64,000 nucleotides of DNA from Bacteroidota bacterium (GTDB lineage Bacteria; Bacteroidota; Bacteroidia; Chitinophagales; Chitinophagaceae): the NCBI GenBank assembly GCA_018268105.1, contig JAFDXG010000056.1, positions 46,951 to 110,950 of the forward strand, read 5' to 3'. How positions within the stretch are numbered: the stretch's first letter is position 1; each line of letters starts with the position of its first letter. Both the position numbers and the translations under genes were made by a program. Of this stretch, positions 8,556 through 16,837 are shown one piece after another. Below the pieces are notes generated by a model, which ran no database searches, was not told the origin of the DNA, and saw only the letters and a program-made list of their open reading frames with translations.

Positions 8556-9399
8556 ATTTTGTATTTTCAAAACAGGACTGATAAGTCTCAACCAATTTTA
8601 CAACTTCCCGGGCCGCTTTCACATCATGTACTCGCAAAATTTTAGCTCCGTTTATCAGTGCGATAGTATTCAATACTGTAGTGCCATTGAGGGCATCTTC
8701 AGGAGGTACACCTAATATTTTACTGATAGTTGATTTGCGGGACAGCCCCACAAGTAATGGCCGCTCTATCATATTAAACAGCGACAATGAATGCAGTACA
8801 CAAAAGTTATGCGTGGCATTTTTACCAAAACCGAACCCCGGATCAATAATAATATCTTTTATACCTGCATCCGTACAAGTTTTTACTTTCAGAATCAGAT
8901 AGTCCAATACTTCTTTTACCACATCATTGTATTGTGGCAGTTGTTGCATGGTGCCCGGTGTTCCTTTCATGTGCATGCATATATAGGGCACCTGAAGTGC
9001 GGCAATGGTTTCAATCATATCCTGATCCATATCGCCGCTGCTGATATCATTAATTAGTGCCGCTCCCGCTGCTACAGATTTTTTTGCTACGGATGCATAA
9101 AATGTATCCACCGAAATAATAGTATCAGGGAAATGATGTATAATATTTTCAACTACCGGAATAATTCTCTCAGCTTCTTCCCATGCAGATATTCTTTCAC
9201 TTCCGGGCCGGGTACTTTGCCCGCCAATATCAATAATATCTGCTCCTTCAGCCAACATCTGTTTTGTTTTTGCCAGGATATCATCTAATTGCTGAATGCG
9301 GCTCTCTTTATAAAAAGAGTCGGGGGTAATATTGATTATCCCCATGACGAGCGGACTTTTCAGTGTAAGTAATTTTCCTCTGCAGTTTAATGAATACAT
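8554..9399 (-). CDS. folP: Dihydropteroate synthase
   Basis: 281 residues. It joins p-aminobenzoate to dihydropterin pyrophosphate in folate synthesis; this is the sulfonamide target. The two family signatures are visible: 'VMGIINITPDSFY' and 'GADIIDIGGQSTRPGSE'. Further conserved parts are 'INDISSGDMD', 'MHMKGTPGTMQ', 'DIIIDPGFGFGKN' and 'VGLSRKSTI'. Divergent from the DUF1599 gene with a 74-bp gap, a pairing seen in other Bacteroidota. Confidence 0.95.
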   Translation of the reverse strand: MYSLNCRGKLLTLKSPLVMGIINITPDSFYKESRIQQLDDILAKTKQMLAEGADIIDIGGQSTRPGSERISAWEEAERIIPVVENIIHHFPDTIISVDTFYASVAKKSVAAGAALINDISSGDMDQDMIETIAALQVPYICMHMKGTPGTMQQLPQYNDVVKEVLDYLILKVKTCTDAGIKDIIIDPGFGFGKNATHNFCVLHSLSLFNMIERPLLVGLSRKSTISKILGVPPEDALNGTTVLNTIALINGAKILRVHDVKAAREVVKLVETYQSCFENTK

Positions 9400-9473
9400 T
9401 ATGGCTTTTAGGCTTATTTTTGAGCAAATACCGGCTTATCCGGCAAAAATAACCTATCTCATTTTAATTTCAG

Positions 9474-10034
9474 ATGTTGATGAATACTTTGGAGCAATAC
9501 GATAAGGCAATACAAAGCAGCAGGGAAATTTTTCTTAAGAAAACAAAAGATTATGGCAGTTCATGGCGGGTTTTGCGTACCATATCCATAGTAGATCAGA
9601 TATATATCAAAGCCAAACGGATCCGTACTATTCAGGAAAATAAAGTACAAAAGATTGGAGATGATATTGTGTCAGAATTTATAGGTATTTTGAATTATGC
9701 AATAATAGGGTTGATACAACTTGACCTGCAACCCGATAAAACGGAGGAATTAGATATTGAGAGTGTAGAAAAATGGTATGATGTTAAGGCTGCAGGCGCC
9801 CGAAAATTGATGCTCGATAAAAATCACGATTACGGAGAAGCCTGGCGCGACATGAGCCAGGAAAGTTTTACTGACCTGATTTTATCCAAACTGTTGCGCA
9901 TAAAGCAAATTTTAGGCAATGATGGCAAAACCATAATTAGTGAAGGTATTGACGCCAACTATTATGACATTATCAATTATGCCGCTTTTGCACTTATCAT
10001 GATTAGCGAAGGGAAACATATAGGCAGCCATTAG
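9474..10034 (+). CDS. DUF1599 protein (tandem nucleotide-modification-associated repeat)
   Basis: 186 residues; the ATG at 9474 and a second ATG two codons later are both possible starts. The protein is an internal duplication: 'KTKDYGSSWRVLR...DQIYIKAKRIRTIQ' in the first half recurs as 'KNHDYGEAWRDMS...DLILSKLLRIKQI' in the second, each ending in a hydrophobic 'NYA(I/A)(I/F)' helix. This is DUF1599, a MazG/dCTPase-like all-alpha family. A nucleotide-pyrophosphohydrolase-like fold is inferred but no activity is established to my knowledge. Confidence 0.8.
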   Translation: MLMNTLEQYDKAIQSSREIFLKKTKDYGSSWRVLRTISIVDQIYIKAKRIRTIQENKVQKIGDDIVSEFIGILNYAIIGLIQLDLQPDKTEELDIESVEKWYDVKAAGARKLMLDKNHDYGEAWRDMSQESFTDLILSKLLRIKQILGNDGKTIISEGIDANYYDIINYAAFALIMISEGKHIGSH

Positions 10035-10136
10035 GTGTAAATCACGAGGTTTAAAGGATGGTGTACAAAAATTGATTTGAATCCATTCACGTTTGTCGTC
10101 GTTTCTTGTTTTGCGTTCAGCCTATCTGTCCAATCC

Positions 10137-11060
10137 TTATGACTGATCCATTTGCAGCATACTCATAATCTGGCGCATGGTCTTCTGCATCCCCTCACTG
10201 CTGCCGTCAAGAAATATTGTATTGCCTTTTCCCACTTCAGCAAAGTTTTTAATGGCTTCAGTCCACATACTGAAAAGTATCACATTGGTATCGAGGTTTG
10301 CCTGTTTCATTTGTTCGGCTGCCTGGCTCATGCCTTTTGCTACTTCTTCCCTGAAAAGTGCCACTCCTTGTCCTCGTAGCTGTGCTGCCTCTCTTTCAGC
10401 TTCTGCTGCAATTTTTATAGCATTGCCTTCGGCTTCTGCCGCTTTGGTTTTGGTAATGAGTAGTGCCTGACCTTCATTTTCTGCAGCAGCTTTGAGGTTG
10501 TTGCTGGCAACAACTTTACTCATACTGTCCAATATTACTTTATCAAATGTGATATCATTGATTTGCAGGTCAAGCAAATGATAACCCCATTCCTCCAGCA
10601 GGTGGTCTATCTGCTCCTTCACATATTCTACTATTTCTCTGCGGAGACTTAGAATCTCTGCCTGCTTTTTAGTGGCTACAAATGAGCGGATCGTTCCCTC
10701 TATAGTCCGGGTAAGCGCCTGCATCAGGTCGCGGTCGCTGATAAATTTAAATGCTACTTTTTTTATGGTTTCTTCTTCCGCATTTTGCACAGCATATAAA
10801 AGCATATTTTTAAAATAGACATTTGCCTGGTCTGCTGTCACCGCCTGAAATTCCATCTCTATTGAACGGTTTTGAATAGATATCCTTTTATATATCTGCT
10901 CCAGTAATGGAATTTTAAAATTTAACCCCGGTCGTAATATTCTGCGATATTTACCAAACATGGTAATCACTGAAATTGTACCCTGGTTTACCGTAACTAG
11001 CCCGCTGAAAATGATTAGTGCTATTAGAATTATCCAGCCGTAGGTGAAAATGAATCCCAT
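10137..11060 (-). CDS. SPFH/Band 7 membrane protein (stomatin/HflK-like)
   Basis: 307 residues: one N-terminal membrane helix (residues about 5-25), then the SPFH domain ('VNQGTISVITMFGKYRRILRPGLNFKIPLLEQ'). A long Ala/Glu-rich coiled coil follows ('TKAAEAEGNAIKIAAEAEREAAQLRGQGVA' region), ending in a Met-rich tail. Such proteins oligomerise into membrane microdomain scaffolds and often regulate membrane proteases or channels. No NfeD or FtsH partner is adjacent, so a stomatin/HIR-like scaffold is the most that can be said. Confidence 0.85.
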   Translation of the reverse strand: MGFIFTYGWIILIALIIFSGLVTVNQGTISVITMFGKYRRILRPGLNFKIPLLEQIYKRISIQNRSIEMEFQAVTADQANVYFKNMLLYAVQNAEEETIKKVAFKFISDRDLMQALTRTIEGTIRSFVATKKQAEILSLRREIVEYVKEQIDHLLEEWGYHLLDLQINDITFDKVILDSMSKVVASNNLKAAAENEGQALLITKTKAAEAEGNAIKIAAEAEREAAQLRGQGVALFREEVAKGMSQAAEQMKQANLDTNVILFSMWTEAIKNFAEVGKGNTIFLDGSSEGMQKTMRQIMSMLQMDQS

Positions 11061-11103
11061 AATAAATTGCTTTTGGAAATGAAAATAGCGCTTTTTTTGG
11101 TCT

Positions 11104-11111
11104 TAACTTTG
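11104..11111 (+). promoter_or_regulatory. -7 box TAACTTTG before the YpdA-like gene
   Basis: An exact TAnnTTTG element ending 5 nt before the ATG at 11117, implying a very short leader. Confidence 0.5.
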
Positions 11112-11116
11112 CAGCG

Positions 11117-12085
11117 ATGAAATTTGATCTTATTATTATCGGAGGCGGACCCATTGGATTGGCATGCGCACTGGAAGCAAAAAAAAATAAACTGGATTAT
11201 TGTATTTTGGAGAAAGGCTGCCTGGTCAATTCTTTGTACAACTATCCATACAACATGACCTTCTTTTCAACCTCCGAAAGACTTGAAATCGGGAGTATCC
11301 CTTTTGTTTCCATTTCTTCCAAACCCACCCGTAATGAAGCACTGGAATATTACAGGCGGGTTACTTTATCCAAACAACTGAATGTTCAACTGCAGGAACA
11401 GGTACTATCAATAGAAGGTGCCGGCAACGGGTATCAGGTAAAGACTTCAAAAGCAATATATACCACAGCAAATATTATTATAGCCATAGGTTTTTATGAT
11501 CTCCCGGTGCTTATGAATATACCCGGTGAAAACCTGCCTAAGGTGACTCATTACTACAGGGAGCCTCATTTTTATGCAATGAGAAAAGTAGTAGTAGTGG
11601 GAGCAAATAATTCTGCCGTAGATGCTGCCCTGGAAACATACAGAAAAGGTGCAGAGGTAACCATGGTAATCCGCGGAAATGAGATTGGTAAAAGAGTAAA
11701 ATATTGGGTGAAACCGGATATTGAAAACCGGATAGCAGAAGGAAGTATCAAAGCTTTTTTCAAGTCCACACTTTCCGCGGTATATGAAGATCGTGTAGAT
11801 ATACAAACCGCAGATGGTATAGTCACAGTGCCCAATAACTATGTAATTGCAGCTACAGGGTTTAAACCACAATTTGATTTTCTGCGTAAAGCTGGTATTA
11901 AATTATCAGACGATGAGGTACTGAAACCGGAGTATAACCCACTTACAATGGAAACTAATAAAAAAAATATCTACCTGGCAGGCGTTGTTTGCGGAGGTAT
12001 GGATACCCATACCTGGTTTATTGAAAACTCAAGGGAACATGCAGTACTGATCATGAATGATATTGCCTTCAAAAAAGCACAATAA
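11117..12085 (+). CDS. ypdA: YpdA-family FAD/NAD(P)-dependent disulfide reductase (putative bacillithiol disulfide reductase)
   Basis: 322 residues with two Rossmann dinucleotide sites: FAD at 'LIIIGGGPIGLACALEAKK' and NAD(P)H at 'KVVVVGANNSAVDAALE'. 'NMTFFSTSERLEIGSIPF' and 'AATGFKPQFDFL' are typical of YpdA (Bdr) rather than thioredoxin reductase, and there is no CxxC redox pair. In Firmicutes, YpdA reduces oxidised bacillithiol. Many Bacteroidota make bacillithiol, so the same role is plausible. No bsh genes are in the window. A strong terminator follows. Confidence 0.82.
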   Translation: MKFDLIIIGGGPIGLACALEAKKNKLDYCILEKGCLVNSLYNYPYNMTFFSTSERLEIGSIPFVSISSKPTRNEALEYYRRVTLSKQLNVQLQEQVLSIEGAGNGYQVKTSKAIYTTANIIIAIGFYDLPVLMNIPGENLPKVTHYYREPHFYAMRKVVVVGANNSAVDAALETYRKGAEVTMVIRGNEIGKRVKYWVKPDIENRIAEGSIKAFFKSTLSAVYEDRVDIQTADGIVTVPNNYVIAATGFKPQFDFLRKAGIKLSDDEVLKPEYNPLTMETNKKNIYLAGVVCGGMDTHTWFIENSREHAVLIMNDIAFKKAQ

Positions 12086-12116
12086 AAAAAACGACTGCTT
12101 GCGGCAGTCGTTTTTG
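12086..12116 (+). terminator. Rho-independent terminator of ypdA
   Basis: ACGACTGC (12091-12098) and GCAGTCGT (12104-12111) form an 8-bp GC-rich stem with a 5-nt loop, preceded by A and followed by T tracts. Confidence 0.85.
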
Positions 12117-12279
12117 CACCCTTGAATGTTTATATATTAACCGTCCCGTTTTCTTTTTTTTGTGATATAAAACTAACTATTGATTTAAGTTTTTTCATGT
12201 TTGTTGAGCAAACGGAATATTTTTCGAGTAAATGGCAGAATAAAGAAGTATCAGGTTGTTGTTGATAAGTGATAACCAA

Positions 12280-12945
12280 TTAAGGTATATTGATATACTT
12301 GTGTACCTGCAGGCTAAGTTGCCATTGAGGGTGTTGTTTGATGTAATCAATAATTTGTGGTGTCATTTGTGCAGCCTTACTCCACTCAGGCTGCAGAAAT
12401 AATATACAGTTGTCGCTTACCTGTGCAGCAAATTTTTCTGCCCATATAAAGTCAGACTTATTGTATACAATAATTTTTAACTCATTAGCAAGAGGCAAAA
12501 TTTCAGGTAAGGGTGCTTTAAATTTTTTAGGTGACAGACAAATCCAATTCCATTCACCACTGAGCGGGTTGCTTCCTGAAGTTTCAATATGCGTTAAAAA
12601 GCCGGCTTTATGCAGGGTCGCAGTGAGGTTGTCTAAATTATGCATTAATGGTTCACCACCAGTAATAACCGAAATAAGCGGACGGTTATTTTTTCCACCT
12701 ATACCTGTTGGAACTGATTTCAGAGCGTCTTCAACTATAGTGTCAATTTGTATTATTGGGTGGGCATTCACCTCCCAGCTTTCTTTTACATCGCACCAGG
12801 TACAGCCTACGTCGCAACCACCAAGGCGTATAAAATATGCCGCTTTCCCCTGGTGCGAACCTTCTCCCTGGAGTGTATAAAACGCTTCCATAACAGGAAG
12901 GCTTTCTGTTTCTGTTTTGTTATTGAGTGTTGTAAATGCTCGCAT
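12280..12945 (-). CDS. queE: 7-carboxy-7-deazaguanine synthase (radical SAM)
   Basis: 221 residues from the ATG at 12945. The QueE-type cluster motif CX3CX2C is seen in 'LGGCDVGCTWCDVKESW', with 'EAFYTLQGEGSHQGKAAYFIRL' before it and 'ISVITGGEPLMH' after it. QueE converts carboxytetrahydropterin to 7-carboxy-7-deazaguanine for queuosine. The open frame extends to 13083 but the extra part lies over the 3' end of folD in another frame, so the shorter start is chosen. queC and queD are not in the window. Transcribed with folD, 41 bp downstream of it. Confidence 0.9.
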   Translation of the reverse strand: MRAFTTLNNKTETESLPVMEAFYTLQGEGSHQGKAAYFIRLGGCDVGCTWCDVKESWEVNAHPIIQIDTIVEDALKSVPTGIGGKNNRPLISVITGGEPLMHNLDNLTATLHKAGFLTHIETSGSNPLSGEWNWICLSPKKFKAPLPEILPLANELKIIVYNKSDFIWAEKFAAQVSDNCILFLQPEWSKAAQMTPQIIDYIKQHPQWQLSLQVHKYINIP

Positions 12946-12986
12946 GGTTATCACTACTTCATATTCACAAAAAAATGCCGTATCAA

Positions 12987-13862
12987 CTAACGGTGATTTG
13001 TAGCGGCTAAATAAGTGTTTTTCATTAAAGCAGCAATTGTCATAGCGCCAACTCCTCCCGGAACGGGAGTAATAAAGCTGCATTTTGGGGCTACTGATTC
13101 AAAATGTACATCTCCTTTTATAGAATAACCTTTCTTTTTGGTAGCATCGTCCACCCTTGTGATGCCCACATCTATCACTACAGCACCTTCTTTTACCATA
13201 TCTGCTGTAAGAAATTCCGGTTTGCCTAATGCAGCAACAATGATATCTGCCTGCAAACAAAGCGTTTTTAGATTATGGGTATGAGAATGACACAAAGTAA
13301 CGGTACAATTACCTGTACTGTTGTTTTGGCTGAGCAGGATACTCATGGGCCTGCCTACAATATTACTTCTTCCGATCACCACAGCATGTTTGCCTTTTGT
13401 TTGGATATTGTAGTGCTGCATCAGTAATAATATACCATAAGGTGTGGCGGGGATATAGGAAGGCTGCCCCTGTACCATTTTTCCGATGTTGGATGGATGA
13501 AACCCGTCTACGTCTTTTTCCGCCGCAATAGTGTTGATTACTTTTTCTTCAGAAATATGCTTAGGTAAGGGTAGTTGTACCAATATACCATCAACAGTAC
13601 TGTCGTTATTAAGGTCACCTATTTTTTTCAGGAGTTCTTCCTCGCTTACAGACTCATCAAAACGGATAAGGGTAGATTCATATCCGATCTCTCCGCATGT
13701 TTTTACTTTTGAGGCCACATAAGTTTCGCTGGCGCCATTATTACCAATTAATACTGCCGCCAGATGGGGTGTTTTTTTACCTTCCTGTTTAAGCAGATCT
13801 ACTTTTTGTTTTAATTCTTCTTTTACTGACTGGGCTACTATTTTGCCATCTAATATTTGCAT
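12987..13862 (-). CDS. folD: Methylenetetrahydrofolate dehydrogenase/cyclohydrolase
   Basis: 291 residues from the ATG at 13862. Bifunctional FolD interconverts 5,10-methylene-THF and 10-formyl-THF using NADP+. Key stretches: '[18 protein letters not shown]' with the catalytic Lys, '[14 protein letters not shown]', '[12 protein letters not shown]', '[18 protein letters not shown]' and '[16 protein letters not shown]'. The upstream extension to 13877 is rejected since the -7 box TACCTTTG (13867-13874, minus) lies inside it. Confidence 0.95.
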   Translation of the reverse strand: MQILDGKIVAQSVKEELKQKVDLLKQEGKKTPHLAAVLIGNNGASETYVASKVKTCGEIGYESTLIRFDESVSEEELLKKIGDLNNDSTVDGILVQLPLPKHISEEKVINTIAAEKDVDGFHPSNIGKMVQGQPSYIPATPYGILLLMQHYNIQTKGKHAVVIGRSNIVGRPMSILLSQNNSTGNCTVTLCHSHTHNLKTLCLQADIIVAALGKPEFLTADMVKEGAVVIDVGITRVDDATKKKGYSIKGDVHFESVAPKCSFITPVPGGVGAMTIAALMKNTYLAATNHR

Positions 13863-13866
13863 GGCG

Positions 13867-13874
13867 CAAAGGTA
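13867..13874 (-). promoter_or_regulatory. -7 box of folD (TACCTTTG)
   Basis: Exact TAnnTTTG element on the minus strand, 4 nt before the folD ATG. The divergent aminotransferase gene has its own box at 13917-13924. Confidence 0.55.
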
Positions 13875-13916
13875 CATTTCCCGGCAGGAAGATCAAAAAG
13901 CGAAATACTAAACTAT

Positions 13917-13924
13917 TATATTTG
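13917..13924 (+). promoter_or_regulatory. -7 box of the aminotransferase gene (TATATTTG)
   Basis: Exact TAnnTTTG element on the plus strand, 4 nt before the ATG at 13929. With so short a spacing the transcript would be nearly leaderless. Confidence 0.5.
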
Positions 13925-13928
13925 TGAT

Positions 13929-15122
13929 ATGTTATCTATTAGTAACCGCGGGCAACTGATGCCCGCTTCGCCGATCCGGAAATTGGTGCCTTTTGCAGAA
14001 TCTGCTAAAAAAAGGGGAATAAAGGTGTACCACCTCAATATAGGACAACCTGATATTGAGACCCCGGTGCCCATGCTCGATGCCGTAAGAAATTCGGATT
14101 TTAAAGTGCTGGAATACAGCCATAGTGCCGGCAATGAAAGTTACCGCAGGAAACTGGTAACTTATTATAAAAGTGTAGGCATTGATATTTCTTATACAGA
14201 TATTGTGATTACTGCGGGTGGTTCCGAAGCCATCCTGTTCGGCATGATGAGTTGCCTTGATGCGGGTGATGAAGTGATAACACCCGAACCCTTCTATGCT
14301 AACTACAACGGGTTTGCAGTGGAAGCAGGTGTAAAAATTATTCCTGTTAATTCCTCTATTGAGAATGGGTTTGCTTTGCCCCCAATAAGTGCTTTTGAGG
14401 AAAAGATCACTAACAAAACAAAAGCCATAATTATTTGTAATCCCAATAATCCTACAGGATACTTATACAGCAGGAAAGAGTTGGAAGTATTAAAGAGCAT
14501 CGTAAAAAAATACGGACTCTATCTTTTTTCGGATGAGGCTTACCGCGAGTTTTGCTATAGTGGCACACATTTTAGTGCAATGCGGCTAGAGGGTATTGAA
14601 GAAAACGTGTTACTAATGGATACCATCTCTAAAAGATACAGTTCTTGCGGCGCCAGAATAGGAGCACTAATTACTAAAAACAGCGAAGTTCTTAATACTG
14701 TACTGAAATTTGCACAGGCAAGACTTAGCCCGCCCACATTCGGGCAAATTGCAGGAGAAGCTGCCCTTGATCTGCCGCACGATTATTTTGATGCCACCAA
14801 AGCTGAATACAAATTAAGGCGAGACACACTGGTTTCCCGACTCAATGATATTCCCGGAGTATTTTGCCCCAACCCCGGTGGCGCATTCTATGTGATGGCA
14901 AAACTGCCTGTTGATGATGCAGAGAAATTTTGCCAGTGGGTGCTTGAATCCTTTTCCTACAATGATCAAACACTTATGATGGCCCCAGGCAGTGGTTTTT
15001 ACAGCACCCCCGGATTGGGAAAGCAGGAGGTACGTTTTGCATATGTACTGAATGCGAATGATATCAACAGTGCGATGGACTGTCTTGAGAAAGCACTGGA
15101 AGCTTATAATCAGCAGAAATAA
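13929..15122 (+). CDS. Class I/II PLP-dependent aminotransferase (aspartate aminotransferase-like)
   Basis: 397 residues from the ATG at 13929. Fold-type I aminotransferase: 'HLNIGQPDIETP', the 'ITAGGSEAILFGMMSC' cofactor loop, 'IICNPNNPTGYLYS', 'LFSDEAYREF', and the PLP lysine in 'DTISKRYSSCGARIGALIT'. The substrate is uncertain; the nearest general class is aspartate or aromatic aminotransferase. It ends 80 bp before the pigment locus and runs the same way, so read-through or a role in supplying an aromatic precursor is possible but unproven. Confidence 0.85.
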   Translation: MLSISNRGQLMPASPIRKLVPFAESAKKRGIKVYHLNIGQPDIETPVPMLDAVRNSDFKVLEYSHSAGNESYRRKLVTYYKSVGIDISYTDIVITAGGSEAILFGMMSCLDAGDEVITPEPFYANYNGFAVEAGVKIIPVNSSIENGFALPPISAFEEKITNKTKAIIICNPNNPTGYLYSRKELEVLKSIVKKYGLYLFSDEAYREFCYSGTHFSAMRLEGIEENVLLMDTISKRYSSCGARIGALITKNSEVLNTVLKFAQARLSPPTFGQIAGEAALDLPHDYFDATKAEYKLRRDTLVSRLNDIPGVFCPNPGGAFYVMAKLPVDDAEKFCQWVLESFSYNDQTLMMAPGSGFYSTPGLGKQEVRFAYVLNANDINSAMDCLEKALEAYNQQK

Positions 15123-15141
15123 GTTTGGCTAATTCTCATTT

Positions 15142-15170
15142 TTGGCAATACACTTTAAATGCATACTTTG
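15142..15170 (+). promoter_or_regulatory. Candidate promoter of the pigment locus
   Basis: A TTGG at 15142 and TACTTTG at 15164-15170 with 19 bp between the TTG and the -7 element resemble a Bacteroidota promoter, though one base is missing from the TAnnTTTG spacing. It is the only candidate in the 80-bp gap before the locus. Confidence 0.35.
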
Positions 15171-15202
15171 TGCAGGATAATAAAAGGTAACAAGAGATAC
15201 CA

Positions 15203-15613
15203 ATGACAGATATATTGTCTTTGATTCCGCAGCGGGCTCCATTTGTTATGGCTGATACTCTGATTAGTGCAGATGATTCCGGGGCTACCACCCATTTTGA
15301 GGTTAAATCCGAAAATATGTTTGTGGTAAACAACAAGCTTACAGAACCTGCACTTATTGAAAATATAGCGCAGACTGCCGCGGCAAGAATGGGCTATTTA
15401 TGCAAACTGCACAAAGAAGATATACCAATTGGTTTTATAGGTGCAGTACAGCATCTTGAAATATTTAAATTACCTGTTAAGGGTGATTTGCTTACGACCA
15501 CCATCACTATTAAAAACCAGGTTTTTGATGTAACTGTCATTACCGGAAATATCACAGTGAACGGTGAAGATATTGCGCAATGTGAAATGAAAATTTTTAT
15601 TCAAACCGCTTAA
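15203..15613 (+). CDS. Hotdog-fold dehydratase-like protein lacking the catalytic His (FabZ/ApeP-like)
   Basis: 136 residues that align with FabZ from the first helix: 'LIPQRAPFVMADTLI' matches the FabZ 'LLPHRYPFLLVDRV' start, and 'GFIGAVQHLEIFKLPVKGDLL' matches its last third. The 'GHFPGxP' loop holding the catalytic His is replaced by 'FVVNNKL' (residues 40-46). The catalytic Glu is kept (Glu53 in 'ALIENIAQTAAA'). FabZ active sites are built from His of one subunit and Glu of the other. Half-site retention suggests it works with the protein at 25612, as reported for the ApeI/ApeP heterodimer of aryl polyene synthesis. First gene of the locus. Confidence 0.8.
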   Translation: MTDILSLIPQRAPFVMADTLISADDSGATTHFEVKSENMFVVNNKLTEPALIENIAQTAAARMGYLCKLHKEDIPIGFIGAVQHLEIFKLPVKGDLLTTTITIKNQVFDVTVITGNITVNGEDIAQCEMKIFIQTA

Positions 15614-15632
15614 TTATAAATCTCTATTAGAT

Positions 15633-16277
15633 ATGAAAAGTACATTTAGAAGTTTCGTACAGGGTTTGTTGCTGATACTGTTAGTATCTCCTTTTTCTCT
15701 GAGTGCACAAACCTTAAAAGATTTTTTTAACTCATCAGAAGTGCCCCTTGTTTATTTGGGTATTGATTTCACACGTGCCAAAGTGTTGAATGATATTACC
15801 GTTAATGCTATGGATATTCGCGACAGGCAATATGCTGCTATTAACCAGGTAGTGGTAAATGAACCCAAAAAATATGATTTCCAGAAGGTTTTTAATAAAA
15901 CGAATGTGACCAACGATATCAACCTGACAGCAGAAAAGAATGCAAAAATAGATGCAGGGAAAATAGTAGAGTCTAGTTCGGATGAAGTGCATCTTATGCC
16001 ATCTGATGTTGATGCAGTAGTTAAGTCCTACAATTTTTCAGGCAAGAAAGGAGTTGGATTGATGTTTATTATGGAATCTATGAACAAGACTTCAGCACAA
16101 GCCTCTATGTATGTTGCATTGATAGATCTTCCTTCAGGAAAAGTGTTACTTACCGAACGATTTACTGAAAAGGCTTCGGGATTCGGCTTCCGCAATTATT
16201 GGGCTAAAACAATATGGAATGCTTTGGAAGATATCCGAAAAGGAAAATATAAAGAGTGGAAAAGCGCTAATGGTTAA
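15633..16277 (+). CDS. Exported protein of unknown function in the pigment locus
   Basis: 214 residues with a signal peptide (cleavage near SLSAQ at 22-26) and no lipobox. The mature part is a mixed alpha/beta sequence beginning 'TLKDFFNSSEVPLVYLGIDF'; a central Asn/Lys-rich part is followed by 'KGVGLMFIMESMNKTSAQASMYVALIDLPSGKVLLTERF'. I recognise no family. Its position 19 bp after the dehydratase-like gene and 36 bp before the thioesterase points to a periplasmic role linked to the locus, for example handling or anchoring the product. Confidence 0.7.
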   Translation: MKSTFRSFVQGLLLILLVSPFSLSAQTLKDFFNSSEVPLVYLGIDFTRAKVLNDITVNAMDIRDRQYAAINQVVVNEPKKYDFQKVFNKTNVTNDINLTAEKNAKIDAGKIVESSSDEVHLMPSDVDAVVKSYNFSGKKGVGLMFIMESMNKTSAQASMYVALIDLPSGKVLLTERFTEKASGFGFRNYWAKTIWNALEDIRKGKYKEWKSANG

Positions 16278-16313
16278 ATTTAAAAGTGAGTATTTATAAG
16301 TCCGGAAATATTA

Positions 16314-16742
16314 ATGATGCAGAAAACTTTATCGGGAAAAACAGAAGTAAAAGTAAGGTTTAACGAAGCTGACCCACTTGGGATAGTATGGCATGGACAT
16401 TATATTCGGTATTTTGAAGATGGCCGGGAAGCATTTGGTACAGAACATGGTATTGGCTACCTGGATTTTTACAAACATGGGTTTATTGTACCTGTAGTAC
16501 ATATTGAATGTAATTATAAGCGCACTTTAAAATATGGGGAGTCTGTAATTGTAGAAACGATATTTGTACCCTGTGATGCGGCAAAACTAAAATTTGAGTA
16601 CCGGCTATATAAAGCGGATACCATGGAAATAGTGTCCACCGGTAGTTCTGTTCAGGTGTTTCTTGACAGGGAAACATCCTTACTCCAGTTAATTAATCCT
16701 GTTTTTTTTGATGACTGGAAAAGAAAGTTTCTGCAGATGTAA
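16314..16742 (+). CDS. 4-hydroxybenzoyl-CoA-type thioesterase (YbgC/ApeK-like)
   Basis: 142 residues; start at ATG 16314 (a second ATG follows at once). Single hotdog domain with the 4HBT active-site stretch 'VRFNEADPLGIVWHGHYIRYFEDGREAFG', where the Asp in 'EADPLG' is the usual catalytic residue. Aryl polyene and flexirubin loci usually carry such a thioesterase, thought to release or edit ACP-bound chains. The substrate here is inferred from context only. Confidence 0.82.
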   Translation: MMQKTLSGKTEVKVRFNEADPLGIVWHGHYIRYFEDGREAFGTEHGIGYLDFYKHGFIVPVVHIECNYKRTLKYGESVIVETIFVPCDAAKLKFEYRLYKADTMEIVSTGSSVQVFLDRETSLLQLINPVFFDDWKRKFLQM

Positions 16743-16837
16743 TATTTTGCACACTATAAACGCCATGATTATATTAAATATAAAGAGGATGTATTAGTGC
16801 GTGGCATCCGAACATAGAAAAGTCTAATAATATACGG

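Noticed and set aside
12946..13083. 46-residue N-terminal extension of queE
   Set aside because: It overlaps the 3' end of folD in another frame and its sequence is not QueE-like; the ATG at 12945 gives the normal length.
13857..13928. Upstream extension of the aminotransferase frame
   Set aside because: It covers the divergent folD promoter and the gene's own -7 box TATATTTG.
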